A stretch of 64,000 bases of DNA from Warburgia ugandensis (GCA_035236585.1 CP141127.1:72645495-72709494); one strand, 5' to 3'. Counted from the first letter of the stretch, positions 36,923-48,376 are shown. Numbers and translations: made by a program. The notes: a model not told the origin generated them from the letters alone.

Positions 36923-39488
36923 TGATTAACTTTGCATAAAAGCTACCCAATTAGTTACACATATTTTTCACTTTTGGAAGGAAGTAAAATGGCGATCTAA
37001 TGATCGAGATTGATCGGAATAAAAGTGAAGATCAAGATCAAAAGATTGAGTCAAAGCCTCAAAATAATCACTCCAACATAAACCAAAGGCCAAGATCATC
37101 TTATGGACTAGTAATGGATCTGATTAAAGAAGAGAAAGATAGCCAAGTGGGCCCATGAAGTAAGCTATGCATTCCCACCACCTTTACATGGAAGCTACTA
37201 AAGCCACCTTAGCCATATAAGCCATGAAAAATAGTGGGAAGCTAAGGAATTTAAGCCCAACCATACATGCCACTTAAGCCAAGGGATGGAGCCATGAAGC
37301 CAAGCCAAGAAAACTTCCTAAGCCAGCCATGAAGCTTAGCCAATGGAGCCTTCAAAGTTTGCCATCAAGCTAAGCTAAATGGAAGGCTAAGATTGGAGGA
37401 GATTCAAGAAAGTTACCCATGAGATATTTTGAAAATAATTAAGGAAAATTTATTAGAATAATAGGGCATGTGGACCAATGGGATAAGATCCTTCCTTTTT
37501 TAGTATTTTTCTCACTTTTCCCCACGTTTTCCTTAATTTCCACCTCACCCTTAAGATGAACCACTAATTTTCATTTTAAAGTTGCATCTTTCTAAAACTC
37601 TATCTCATTCCACCTCTTAGCAAACCTCCCAACCAACCAAAATCCTCCACCTAACACCCTCCACCCTTTCTAACCAATCCCCACCCAATTTCCTATTTCA
37701 TAGAGGTATCAACATCTTTGGAACGGGGAGACACCCCTTCCTAAAAAGGTGGTGTCTCCCACCTACTCCCCTCCTTAAGGAAGCCACCTCCTTCCACTCA
37801 CTTTCCTATTTGATATCCTACCCTTCCCCTATCCTAGCCATTCAATTTAAAACATTTTAATCCCCACCATACCTTAACATGAGGGCAACCTAGAAAAATT
37901 AGGAGAATAAGCATAAAAACCCAGCAACATCTAAGCAAAAGAGGACTTTTCACTTAAGGGAAAAAGATATCTCCTCCTTTGGTAGGAGACGGCTTCTTCC
38001 TACAACCCACTTTCATCTCTTTTGCATATTGTAATTTGGAATCTCTAGGTGTTGCTACTTCCTTCAAGGTGTATGCTTCTTGCTCAAGTCTTCAACTTTG
38101 GATTTTTAGAGTTTTTTTATTCATCTTTGAAGGTTGGTTAGCTTTCTTGTTCTCTTTGCTTAAGTTTACTTCTTTTCATGCTAGTTTTGCCTTGTTTTCC
38201 TTTATCTTTCCTTGCTTTAAAACTAAGATTCAAATCTGGTTTTTCTTTGGAGTGACAACCAAGGGAAGTTTTCTTGAATCTAGTTTTTCTCTTTACCTTT
38301 CATTGCATCTTTGTTCTCTTTTAGCCCTCTTGAATTTTTAGCTTTCGTTGCTTAAGTTCCATTGGTTGTGGCCTTAGTTTTTCATAGGATTTTCTTTGAT
38401 TTCAAGCATGTTAGTTAATAAGTGATTGTTGGAACAATTGAAGAAGAAATTGGCTTATAATTAAGGAGTGATTAAGATTAAGTGAACATCATTGTAATAG
38501 CATTTAAATTTCAGATTTGGATTGCATACATGGGTTATTATGTTGATAACTTTTTGGATGTGATTCAATTTAGTTGGTAATTTCAATTCATGTTTATGTA
38601 TAGAAGTTAATTATCTTTGTTATTGAAAGTTTGATTGCATTCGAATTGATTAATTCCATGTTTTACATGTTCTATTCATTGAATGTTTCAATTACCTTAC
38701 TGCTGAAATTTCTTTGCATGAATGATGTATGTTAATTTCCAGCACCATACAATCATGTTTACTTGATTTTTCAAGAGCCCTACTAGATTGTTAGATGGCT
38801 TAGTTAGTGTTAGAATAAGATTGCATTCTTAGGTTTCCAAAGTAGTTGATTAAATCCACTCCTATCCAATGAATCATGAATACCATTCCATAGTTATATG
38901 CATGATGATTGGGTAGTTTTCCTTTCATTATTTGTTAGTGGCAACTTTTCCTTTAATTCTCTTATTTAGTTGTAGATAAATTCGATTAGTTTGCATCTTA
39001 ATTATTTTAGAAAGTAATTAATTTTGTCACACTTATTAAAATAGTTGATTTTGGTTCCTTACTTTTCTTAGTTTGCATGATTAGGAAAATAGTTTGTTAA
39101 AGCATGTTTTCCTTAGATTAGCTGTAAATTTCATGCTTAGAAAAATTAGTGTAGAAAAGTTGATAAATTTCATTTTAGGAAAGTTTCACTTTAGAAAATT
39201 TTAGGAAAGTCATAAAATTAGAAGTTTTTAATTTAGGTTTTTATTTTAGAAAGTGCATGTTTTTGGAAAGTTTTCACTTTAGCATGTTTCTAGTTTTTAC
39301 TTAGTTTCCAATTTCATGTGTTAATTTCCATTCTTAGTTTAGGACAAAAATCACTTGAATTTTGGCTAGGTTAGATAGTTTAAAGTAGGGATCACTAGCA
39401 TCACATTAGTTCAACTCCTCGTGGGATCATCCTCACTAACGTACTATATTTCAAACGATTTGTGCACTTGCAAGTTTTATTTACAACA
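36923..39488 (+). mobile_element. 5' LTR of element A
   Basis: Starts at a decayed TGATTAACTTTGCAT and ends near TTTACAACA, just before the PBS. It carries many AAGCCA words (37140-37390), a pyrimidine-rich tract (37480-37860), and the U5 end motif CTCGTGGGATCATC...GTGCACTTGC (39419-39475). Relative to the 3' copy it lacks about 180 bases near its start. Confidence 0.75.
37140..37390 (+). repeat. degenerate AAGCCA/GCCATGAAGCC word array in the A LTR
   Basis: The words AAGCCA, AAGCCATGAA and TAAGCCAAG recur at irregular spacing through about 250 bases. The matching stretch of the 3' LTR (53940-54190) has the same texture. Confidence 0.6.
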
Positions 39489-39500
39489 ACAAAAAGTTTT

Positions 39501-39518
39501 TGGCATTGTTGCTAAGGA
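39501..39518 (+). other. primer binding site of element A
   Basis: GTTTTTGGCATTGTTGCTAA fits the plant TTTTTGGCGCCGTTGCCG PBS (tRNA-Asp type), with differences mostly at CpG or methylatable positions, as expected from deamination. Confidence 0.7.
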
Positions 39519-39834
39519 GTTGCAACAATTTGTTTAGTGTTCCATACTTTAGGTTATTTTCCTCTAGTCTAGGTTTAGGGTGCATTAGATTAGGGTTTTT
39601 GTATATTTTTTTTATTTATTGCTATTTTCCTCATATCGACCATATTTCTTTGATTTTTGTATGCAGGAAATCAACAAAGGAGAGGCAGTGATCCTGTGGG
39701 CCACAACTTCATCATCTTATATTAGGTTTTATTGCTTTCCTAGATTAGGATTTGAGTGAAACTTGTAGTAAGGCCTATTGTAAATTGCAATTTCTTTATT
39801 AGTTTAATTTTAAATGGGTTGTAATAATACAGGG

Positions 39835-39863
39835 CAAGTGTGGGGTATGCTAGCCCACACTTG
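39835..39863 (+). repeat. 10-bp perfect stem-loop in the leader of A
   Basis: CAAGTGTGGG and CCCACACTTG flank a 9-base loop, GTATGCTAG. It lies about 320 bases after the PBS, in the untranslated leader. Confidence 0.9.
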
Positions 39864-40125
39864 ATCATCATCAGACCCCTCATTGTGACTATTTCTCACT
39901 CAAATTTTAATTTTTAGGATAATTTGCATTTAGTATAAATTGCATTTAGATGTTAGTATAATTCATATAGATTAGGACCATTCATTGATAATTGTTTCAT
40001 CTTTACTTAGGATTGTTGCATTACCACACCTATTTAACCTTGGTTGGACAGCATATAGGTTGCATTAGTTTGCTTTTGTTTTGTATTGCATATTTACAGC
40101 TTTATGGTAGAATACAATTAATATT

Positions 40126-40437
40126 AGTAAGGGCCCCATACGAACCCTTATAAGATAAGGACTGGATTTCATCACCAGCTCTTTGGCCCACCTAGGAATC
40201 AATCAATATCCTTGTATGCCACAACTCCAACCCTTGAATTTAAGTTTAAAATCAAGTAAAAAGAGGCTTAGGATATTGAGCTCATATGACCCTTTTAGAA
40301 GGACACAATCTATTGTCACTCTAGTAGCTTCTGAGCACTGTGGTTATAGTGGGTGTCCTAAAATCCAAGTGATTTTCCCAGGCCTTCCATTGACGTTAAT
40401 TAAATGCCTCATAACGCAACAATTGTATTAACCACTT
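40126..40437 (+). repeat. leader module, copy 3 (element A)
   Basis: Begins AGTAAGGGC, has GGATTTCATCACCAG, TTTGGCCCACCTAGG, TCACTCTAGTAGC and GCACTGTGGTTAT, and ends TTAACCACTTTCG. It is close to the copy in B. Confidence 0.85.
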
Positions 40438-40861
40438 TCGAGCAGAACCTAACTTGTAAGCAGTAGTCAAATCTGGATAAGAGGAGAAGCTATTTAGATC
40501 TAAGTCTAAGAAGCTACCACCTATTCACTAAGTAAAGATAATCAAGACATTGCTCAATTAGTGGATACTAGGACTTGATTGTGCGTCATTTAGCTTAGGA
40601 CTAACATTTAGGATTTATATAGTTAGGGTTTATTGATTCATACTTATAAAATAAGAAAAAAAACTCATTCATTGTATATAATGATTTTTGTCATTGTATA
40701 TAAAGTTGAGACCATAAGCTTATTAAGAAGGGGATAGATTTCATAGATACATTGATGGATATGCTAGATTTTGTGGAAAGTTAATTGCTTAGGATAATAG
40801 CTGATAAGCAAGCTGCATCACAATCTTAGTACCATAATAATTATACCTAGTCTAAGCATCC

Positions 40862-41559
40862 CCATCCCACTCCTTCATGGCCAACAAGTTCCACATATAA
40901 TGGTTATTATCAGGAGCTGGTAGATGCACCTAATGCATGCACATACCCCAGCAATGATTACTATCTTGGGACAAATTATAATGGATAGAGTAAATATCAT
41001 GAATAACCATGGTCTCAGGATTACCAATATCAAGAAGAACCACAATGGTACCACCCTGGTCAACAATACCATAATTATCAAGAATATCAGGGTCAACCAT
41101 CATGGTTTCAACTTGCTCAATCCTTTTACAATACCCCAGTGCCACAACAATACTAAACCTACGAGTCGTTTCATCTAAGGATGAAGACCAACAATTAAAA
41201 GAGAATATTCAATAATTTTTTTTGAGAGAATGGGACAAACCATGGCTGCTATTGAAAAGGAGGGTGAGGAAATGAAATGGGAGAGGGAGGAATGGATTAA
41301 GAAAATGAAACAAATATGGGAAAATAATGACAAAAACATTGCTGAAAGAATAAAAAGGATTGAGAAAATAAAACAAATTAGGGATACTAAAGAGCCATTT
41401 GTTACTGATAATAGGATGAAAATCTCTCATGATCATTCTGAGCTACAAAGTCCACAACTGTCCATAGAACCCTTCAACTTGCATTTACTTAAATCATGTC
41501 CTGCTCCTTACGATTATGATGAAGAGACTTCCATTGATAAAGAAAATGAAGCCGTCTAA
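40862..41559 (+). pseudogene. element A ORF, first part: Tyr/Gln-rich region then coiled coil
   Basis: One frame (about 40885-41150) is rich in Tyr, Gln, Asn and Pro, e.g. DYQYQEEPQWYHPGQQYHNY, with a few stop codons, and looks disordered. A one-base slip in the T-run at 41215-41223 leads into the 109-residue frame at 41230-41559. That frame begins MGQTMAAIEKEGEEMKW and is a highly charged probable coiled coil (to about residue 60), then an acidic tail. A TAA closes it, but the same frame goes on to the insertion site at 41613. I recognise no zinc knuckle, protease or polymerase motif. It may be a diverged structural protein of a non-autonomous element. Confidence 0.55.
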
Positions 41560-42035
41560 ACATTCAACCCAAAACCTCTAAATTTGTGTCCCACTTATTT
41601 TTATCACTTTGATTGTAATGACTCCAATTTTGTAACATTGAAATCCCAAGTTAGCAATGGAAAGTTCACTTTTTGGAAATAAGGGTATTTTGGTCATTTC
41701 ACTATTCACCCTGACTGAACCTAGAAATTTGGTCCTAAGAATGGTACCATTAGGTGCGTCTCAGAAAAAGGAATCCAACAAGACCAAAATCACCTAAAAC
41801 GGAGTTAAGATGAGTAAGTTATGGCCCTTTGAAGTTCAAGGGCAAAAATGTAATTTTCATTAAAAAAGGATTTAGCCTGAAAAACACAGGGGCCCGTTTT
41901 GATACGGGCACCCCTCTTCTTCAACCTCCTAGAGGGTTCTAGAACGGCGGTGTTTGGAGGAGAAATCACTTCCATTCTGGAGGTTTCTCCACCGCCATTG
42001 AAGGGCGGTGAGAGCCCCCTCCAGAACCCTCTTAT

Positions 42036-42053
42036 AGCTCTATAAATAGAGCT
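42036..42053 (+). promoter_or_regulatory. LTR TATA box inside a perfect palindrome (5' copy)
   Basis: AGCTCTAT-AA-ATAGAGCT contains TATAAATA. The same 18 bases occur at 48849-48866 in the 3' LTR. Confidence 0.85.
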
Positions 42054-42153
42054 CTTGGGCGCCTCTAATGGCAGCCCAAAAGCTTGGGGAAAAACCTGTT
42101 GTGAAGAAGCAACCAAGAGGAGAAACGTGGAGAAAAACCCAACAACGAACCAG

Positions 42154-43790
42154 GTATGCCCAAAATCCCTCCAAACCCGTCTCCCCCTTAGTCCTAGGTT
42201 AAGTTTCCCTAAGTTTTTACATGAAAAAGCATGCAAAATAGAGCCCTAGAGAGTCATAAAGGACCCAGGGACGATCCCTGTGGCGCACTGGTTTGACAGG
42301 GTTGAACCAGGGTGTCCCTAGGACGCCCAGGTCCCTGTCAAACTGAAACGCATGCTGTGCATTGAGAAAACTGGGCGGGTGCGTCCATGGACGTGCCCAC
42401 AACAGAGAACGACGAGCGGGAAATCCAGCACGTCTGCAGACGCGCATGCTGCTGACATGGGATGCGTTAGGGTCCCAGGCTCCCACCTCGTTTCATTTGA
42501 ACCTCTATGTACACTTGGTACTAGAAAGGCTATAACTTGAGATCTAGGGCTCCGATTGAGGCGCCGCAAAAGGCATTGTGTCCGTGTCGACGACGCAGAT
42601 ACACCCAAATCATAAAATATGTGATCAAGGCCAAATCTAAGGTGGCCAAGACCCTTAGACTATGATAGTGGTGCGGGGCCACTAAATCTTTCTAAACTTG
42701 ATGATACCAAGGCCCAATTAGGACCTTAGGACACCCATAGGCATGGGGATGAACCCTTAATGCCTAAGTAGTAAGACAAACCACTCTAAAACCTATAAAA
42801 GATAGGCCAAACTAACCTTGTTCCTCTAAACCATGTTCAAGAGCATACGAGGACAAGGGGATTAGTGCGACCTAGCCAGGTAGGTGCTCTATCGCTACTA
42901 GACGTTTTAAAAGAGCCATGATTGTTTTGAGAATGCATGTTTTAAGTATAAGCATATGACTTGTTTAGCATGACTTAATTTAGCGTACATATGATAAATA
43001 CATTATGCATAGACATGTTTCACAAACAATTGCATATATTGCATGATTTGTGAGCATTGAGTTCTTGAAAAAATTGCATATCCTTGAGGGTTACCAAAAG
43101 ACGCTGGAGTGTCCAAAAGACGCTGGGTAGGCAGTTGTGAGGGACCCAAAGAGGACAGGTTTTGAAAAAGAGGTTTTCGCTTGTTTGATCTTATATGATT
43201 TTGGCTAATAAGCTCATGGGCGCTATGCCGAGAGGTCTGGGTTGGCCTCCAGCCTCTACTGCTACTAGGTGGAATGGGTGCCATGCTCAAAAAGGGCAAC
43301 GTCCCTACGTCGACTGCATGTGGTACAGGGGGCTACCACTGGTGTCACGACACTGGGTTGATGTGTCATATGCCCCATGGAGGCTATGACCGAGTGTCCT
43401 TAGGTACCCGGGGACCATACGGCGGGGAGGTTGTGGGCATAGTTGGACCCCATGGTTTTGTGGACTTACTTGCATTGCATATGGCATGATATGAGGCTGG
43501 TCGACCATACCATACTAAATATCCATGAGTTGGATTCAGTTGAGCATCTTATGCATATAATTATGTTATGATATATATATGATACTTTCGACTTGGATTA
43601 TGTGATTTCTTAAGTCGTCGGTATTCCAATTCGACAATGGTTTTTAATCTCGATATTGAACTTGAGTGTTCAAACATGCACATGTTTTGAAAGAACATAT
43701 GATTTTAAACATAGCATGCATTGTAAAACTAGTAGTGATGGACTCCTACTGAGTATAGTATGTACTCACCCAATCCTCAACATTTTTCAG
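42154..43790 (+). other. candidate intron within the LTR leader (5' copy)
   Basis: Donor CAG|GTATGC about 110 bases after the TATA box; acceptor CAACATTTTTCAG ending at 43790, with a branch-like CCTCAAC just before. Length 1637. The 3' LTR and the solo LTR at 59575 hold the same two sites at nearly the same spacing. Splicing would keep the PBS (44122) but remove most upstream ATGs. Inferred from sequence only. Confidence 0.45.
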
Positions 43791-44121
43791 ACACAAAGTA
43801 AACACTTAAGGGCAAGGAACAATTGTGATAGAAGACACCTAGACTAAGTACAAGTAAGTAAACCCCTACCTTATCTTTCAATGTTACTTGATTATAGTTA
43901 CTCTCTATAGCTGAGGCTGTGACTAACACTTTCTTAGGAATATAGTCAATTTAAAACTATGCCATGGCTAGATAATTGGAAAAATGTGTTTTGACACTCG
44001 GGGTTTTATACAAAAGATTTTTTTCCAAAACAAAAAGATTTTCATGCATTTCATATTTATAAAACAAGAGATCTCGCCTTTTTATCAAATTTGCATCATA
44101 TAAAACCCAGGTCATCACAGT

Positions 44122-44134
44122 TGGTATCAGAGCC
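44122..44134 (+). other. primer binding site, initiator-Met tRNA type
   Basis: TGGTATCAGAGCC, two bases after the LTR end, is the standard plant PBS for tRNA-iMet. Confidence 0.95.
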
Positions 44135-44259
44135 CTGTTTGACATTACTCATAGCCCAGTTATGAGGAGAATAACTTATAATCAAGTTTCATCCATGAAA
44201 GAGTAAGGGGTAATAGGATAACACATACTAAGGTTTGGTAAATTACCTTGTGATTACAA

Positions 44260-45290
44260 ATGCCTAAAAAGAAAGGAAGCAATGCTCTAAGACCTGAAGC
44301 CCCACCAGTGGACTCCACTGGGTTGGGCAATGGGATGGCTGAATTGTTCCAGCAATTCCTACAGAATATGGGACAATATATGAATAGTCAAAGCCAAACC
44401 CCTACCACACGAGATCCTTCCCCTGATAAAGCGATAGATAGGACTGAGGTTCAATTACAAAGGTTTCAGAAATTAGCTCCCTCATTCACAGGAGAAGATG
44501 AAACCTCTACAGCTGAAAAATGGTTAATTGATATTGAAAAGATATTTAAAGCCATGAACATAGCTGAAGAAAGAAAAGTACCCATGGCCACATTTGTGTT
44601 TAGGGGAGAGGGTACCTTTTGGTGGGAAACAGTAGAAAGGACTTATTTTGACCAGCAAGAAACAATAAGATGGGAAGAGTTTAAGAAGGTCTTTAATGAC
44701 AAATATTATCCTAAACACATAAGAAAACAAAAGGAAAAGGAATTTCTGGACTTAGAACAAGGAAATATGACTGTCCAACAGTATGAAAATAAATTCATCA
44801 GCCTCTGAAGATTTGCACCACATGCTTGTGCTGATGAGGAAGATGCGGCAGAAAGATTTGTAGATGGACTCAACCCAGGACTCAGGAACAGAGTTCTAGG
44901 TTTCCAACCTTCCACAGTAGCCAAAGCCGTAGAGATGGCCTCCCTATACGAAAAAGATTATCAAAGGAACCAGGCAATAAAGGAAACTAAGAGCATCAAC
45001 ACCATGAGAAATAAAGGAAAGAGACCATTTTAGTCATCTGGACCCAGGCCACCTTTCAAGAAGCCATTTGAAAACAAAGGAAGAAGACCAGACTAGAAGA
45101 CATGCCCTAGGTGTAACAGGAATCATTCAGGTAAACCATGTCCCACTTTCAACATCACTTGTTATAGTTGTGGAGAATTAGGACATTTTGCTAGTAATTG
45201 TCCTAAAAGGAAAGTATAAGAGTGTAAAGAAGATCAAGTTCCAAAAAGCCAAGGATGCGTCTTTGCCCTCACTTCCAGTCAAGCCTAGGC
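44260..45290 (+). pseudogene. gag remnant of the Tekay-like element
   Basis: Begins MPKKKGSNALRPEAPP. The retrotransposon gag domain has ERKVPMATFVFRGEGTFWWE and FNDKYYPKHIRKQKEKEFLD (to about residue 180). In-frame stops at 44806, 45031, 45094, 45217 and 45286 break it. The CCHC zinc knuckle CYSCGELGHFASNC remains at about 45160-45205 in the same frame. Gag would package the RNA in cytoplasmic particles. The stops make a full protein impossible. Confidence 0.9.
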
Positions 45291-46274
45291 TTCAAATGCA
45301 GTAGTTGAAGGTATTCTTTATATCTATGATACACCTGCTAAAGTTCTATTCAATACAGGCTCCACTCATTCTTTCATATCCTGGGAGTTTGCATCATCCT
45401 TGGACATTATACCACAGGACCTAGACTTCACTCTAGAAGTCATAACTCCTTTAGGCCAGGCACTTCCCACCTATTCTTATCTCCAGGATGTCCCCATTTT
45501 GATCAAGGATCATTTGCTACATGCCAATCTCATTCACTTAGATATGAATGACTTCGACATCATCGTAGGTATGGACTGGCTAGCCTTTCATCAAGCCTTT
45601 GTTGATTGCCGCCAGAAACGTGTCACTTTTACCCTACCGGATGGAGACACTTTCACTCTCCAAGGAAGAAAGGATTATTCTAGAGCGTGTGTTATTTCTG
45701 CCATGAAAGTAGTTAAGCACATTGCTCAGGGATACCCTTTCTTCTTAGCCGAGATTGAATCTGTCAAGAGTCCCCAACCAAAGCTAGAGGGTGTCAAGGT
45801 AGTCCTAGAATTTCCTGACGTATTCCCTGAGGACTTACTAGGTCTACCTCCACCAAGGGAAATTGAGTTTATCATTGACCTTATACCCAGTTCTTCCCCC
45901 ATTTTTAAAGCTCCTTATCGAATGGCTCCTGCAGAACTAAAAGAACTGAAGACCCAGTTACAGCAACTACTTGACAAAGGGTTCATACGACCTAGGGTAT
46001 CTCCGTGGGGAGCTCCAGTCCTTTTTGTTAAGAAAAAGGATGGCTCCATGAGATTGTGCGTAGAGTATTGGATGCTAAATAGGGTCACCATTAAGAATAA
46101 GTACCCCCTTCCCCGAATTGATGATCTTTTCGATCAACTTCAGTCAGCCAGAGTCTTCTCTAAGATTGATCTACGATCCGGATACCATCAACTTTGAGTT
46201 AGAGAAGAAGATATTCCCAAGACAGCTTTCAGGACTCGATACGGCCATTATGAATTCAGAGTAATGTCCTTTGG
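45290..46274 (+). pseudogene. protease and N-terminal reverse transcriptase remnant
   Basis: Same frame as gag. The aspartic protease motif reads FNTGSTHSF (about 45350), with Asn where the family has the catalytic Asp. [13 protein letters not shown] follows and then reverse transcriptase: [36 protein letters not shown] and [17 protein letters not shown] at 46195 and a one-base loss near 46273 (in the MSFGL region) end this frame. Confidence 0.9.
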
Positions 46275-47020
46275 TTTACTAATGCTCCAGCCACGTTTAT
46301 GGACCTCATGAATAGGGTGTTCAAGGAGTACTTAGATAAATTCATCATAGTGTTTGTGGATGATATCTTGATATATTTAGAAACTCCTAAAGACCATAAG
46401 GAACATCTAAGGATAACATTAAGCACCCTACGAGCACACAAGTTATATGCAAAATTCAGGAAGTGTGAGTTTTGGCTGGAAAGGGTTAATTTCTTAGGAC
46501 ACATTATTTCTCAAGATGGCATAGCAGTTGACCCCGCTAAGGTTGAATCAGTACAGAAATGGGAAAGACCTAAGACAATCACAGAAATAAGAAGCTTCTT
46601 AGGACTTGCCAGATATTACATGAGATTCATCAAGGGTTTTTCACAAATTGCTTTACCTCTAACTAAGCTGACCAAGAAAGACACAAGGTTTGAATGGACT
46701 GATAAATGTGAGGAAAGCTTCCAGGAACTAAAGAGAAGGTTAACTACAGCACCTGTCCTTACCTTACCTTTAGGAAGTGGTGGATTTGAGATATACAGCG
46801 ATGCCTCGCAACAAGGACTAGCTGCGTACTTATGCAACATGGGAAGGTAATTGCTTATGCTTCTCGACAACTCAAGAAGCATGAAGTCAATTACCCAACC
46901 CATGACTTGGAATTAGCGGCCATAGTCTTTGCCTTGCGAATCTGGAGACATTATTTATATGGGGAAAATTTTGAAGTTTTTACAGATCATAAGAGTCTTA
47001 AATACATCTTTTCCCAATAA
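46275..47020 (+). pseudogene. C-terminal reverse transcriptase and RNase H remnant
   Basis: The frame at 46299-46850 has the catalytic FVDDILIY motif and [28 protein letters not shown] and the RNase H start [17 protein letters not shown] second frameshift near 46840 moves to the frame at 46832-47020, with [20 protein letters not shown] and [15 protein letters not shown] at 47018 interrupts it. Confidence 0.9.
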
Positions 47021-48376
47021 GACTTAAACATGCGACAAAGAAGATGGATGGAATACTTAAAAGACTATGACTTCTCCATTCATTATCACCCTGGAAAAGC
47101 TAATGTGGTAGCTGATGCATTAAGTACAAAAGCCCAAGGGATGTGTGCAAGTTTATTAACTAAGAGATGGAAGCTATTACAAGAAGTAATCACATGGAAA
47201 CCAGACATAAGTAAGTGCAAGATCATTATGGCAGGTTTAACAATAAAATCGGTTGTTAATGAAAAGGTTAAGCAAGAACAGAAAGGAGATCCAGATATAC
47301 AAGCTTTCATAGGAAAACCAGGGTTTACGAAAGGGGAAGATGGTAGTGTCTACATGCAAGGAAGATTAGTGGTATTGACTAATGAAGAGTTAAAACAAGA
47401 AATCTTAAAAGAGGCTCATCGGTCTAAGTATACTATACACCTGGGAGGAACTAAGATGTATCAAGACTTAAAGAGACAATATTGGTGGGATGGTATGAAA
47501 AGAGACATAGGGGAATTTGTGGCAAAGTGTCTAACATGTCAACAAGTAAAGGAGACAGCCGCTTCACTTCACAACTCTGGAAGTCCGTCCAAAAATCCTT
47601 AGGATCTTCCTTGAACTTTAGCATAGCCTTCCATCCATAGACTGATGGACAGTCAGAGCGCACGATCCAGATAGTCGAAGATATGTTGCAAACCTGTGCT
47701 CTCGATTGGAAGCAGAGCTGGGATGAAAACCTACCGCTAGTAGAGTTCGCGTACAACAATAGCTTTTAGTCGAGCATTGGCATGGCTCCGTACGAGGCGC
47801 TCTATGGGAGACCCTGTCGATCACCCACCAGTTGGAGTGAAGTTGGAGAGTCCAGGGTGCTCTAGTCCGAGCTGGTGGAGCAATGCGCTGAGAAGGTCAA
47901 ACTCATAAGGAGACGCCTCCTCACAACTCAAAGCCGGCAAAAGAGCTATGCTGATCAAAGGAGGAGACCATTAGAATTTGATATAGGAGAGCACATTTTC
48001 CTGAAGATATCTCCCACTAAAGGAGTTATGCGGTTCGGTATCAAAGGCAAGCTTAGTCCGTGTTACATAAGACCTTTCAAAATTCTGGAGAAAGTGGAAA
48101 AAGTGGCCTACAGGATCGCACTACCCTCTCAGCTATCTGAAGTGCATAACGTATTCCATATATCTATGCTAAGGAGGTACGTGCCAGGTACCCATAGAGT
48201 TGACGAAAGATCTCAAGATAGAGACTTGACCAGTTGAGATCCTGGATCATAAGAGTAAGAAGTTGCGGAACAAGGACATACACTTAGTCAAAGTTTTGTC
48301 GAGAAATGTGCACATGGAAGAAGAGACTTGGGAACCGGAGTCAGAAATGCGAGAAAAGTACCCTGAGATCTTTTGA
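47021..48376 (+). pseudogene. integrase remnant with chromodomain-like end
   Basis: After RQRRWMEYLKDYDFSIHYHP (RNase H end), an HHCC-type zinc finger (HLGGTKMYQDLKRQYWWDGM...CLTCQQVK, to about 47550) is present. The frame then jumps by deletion (about 47555) to a distal part of the core (FTSQLWKS, TDGQSERTIQ). The first two acidic residues of the DDE triad are missing. Stops lie at 47638, 47767 and 47863. A C-terminal part, 47875-48237, ends in HISMLRRYVPG. A frameshift near 48232 leads to a chromodomain-like stretch (EEETWEPESEMREKYP) and the stop at 48374. Confidence 0.85.

Larger units (their letters stand above)
41614..44119 (+). mobile_element. 5' LTR of the Tekay-like element
   Basis: Starts TGTAATGACTCC and ends GGTCATCACA. 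The start of transcription is expected about 30 bases after the TATA box at 42041. A CpG-rich stretch lies at about 42260-42600. Open frames inside are not genes. Confidence 0.95.

Noticed and set aside
41230-41559. Cellular coiled-coil gene
   Set aside because: It lies between the PBS and PPT of element A and decays with it, so it belongs to the element.
42055-42608. Several open frames in the CpG-rich LTR part (also 48618-49460, 61057-61982 and 32133-32447)
   Set aside because: Found in LTR non-coding regions, disrupted differently in each copy, with no known protein motif.
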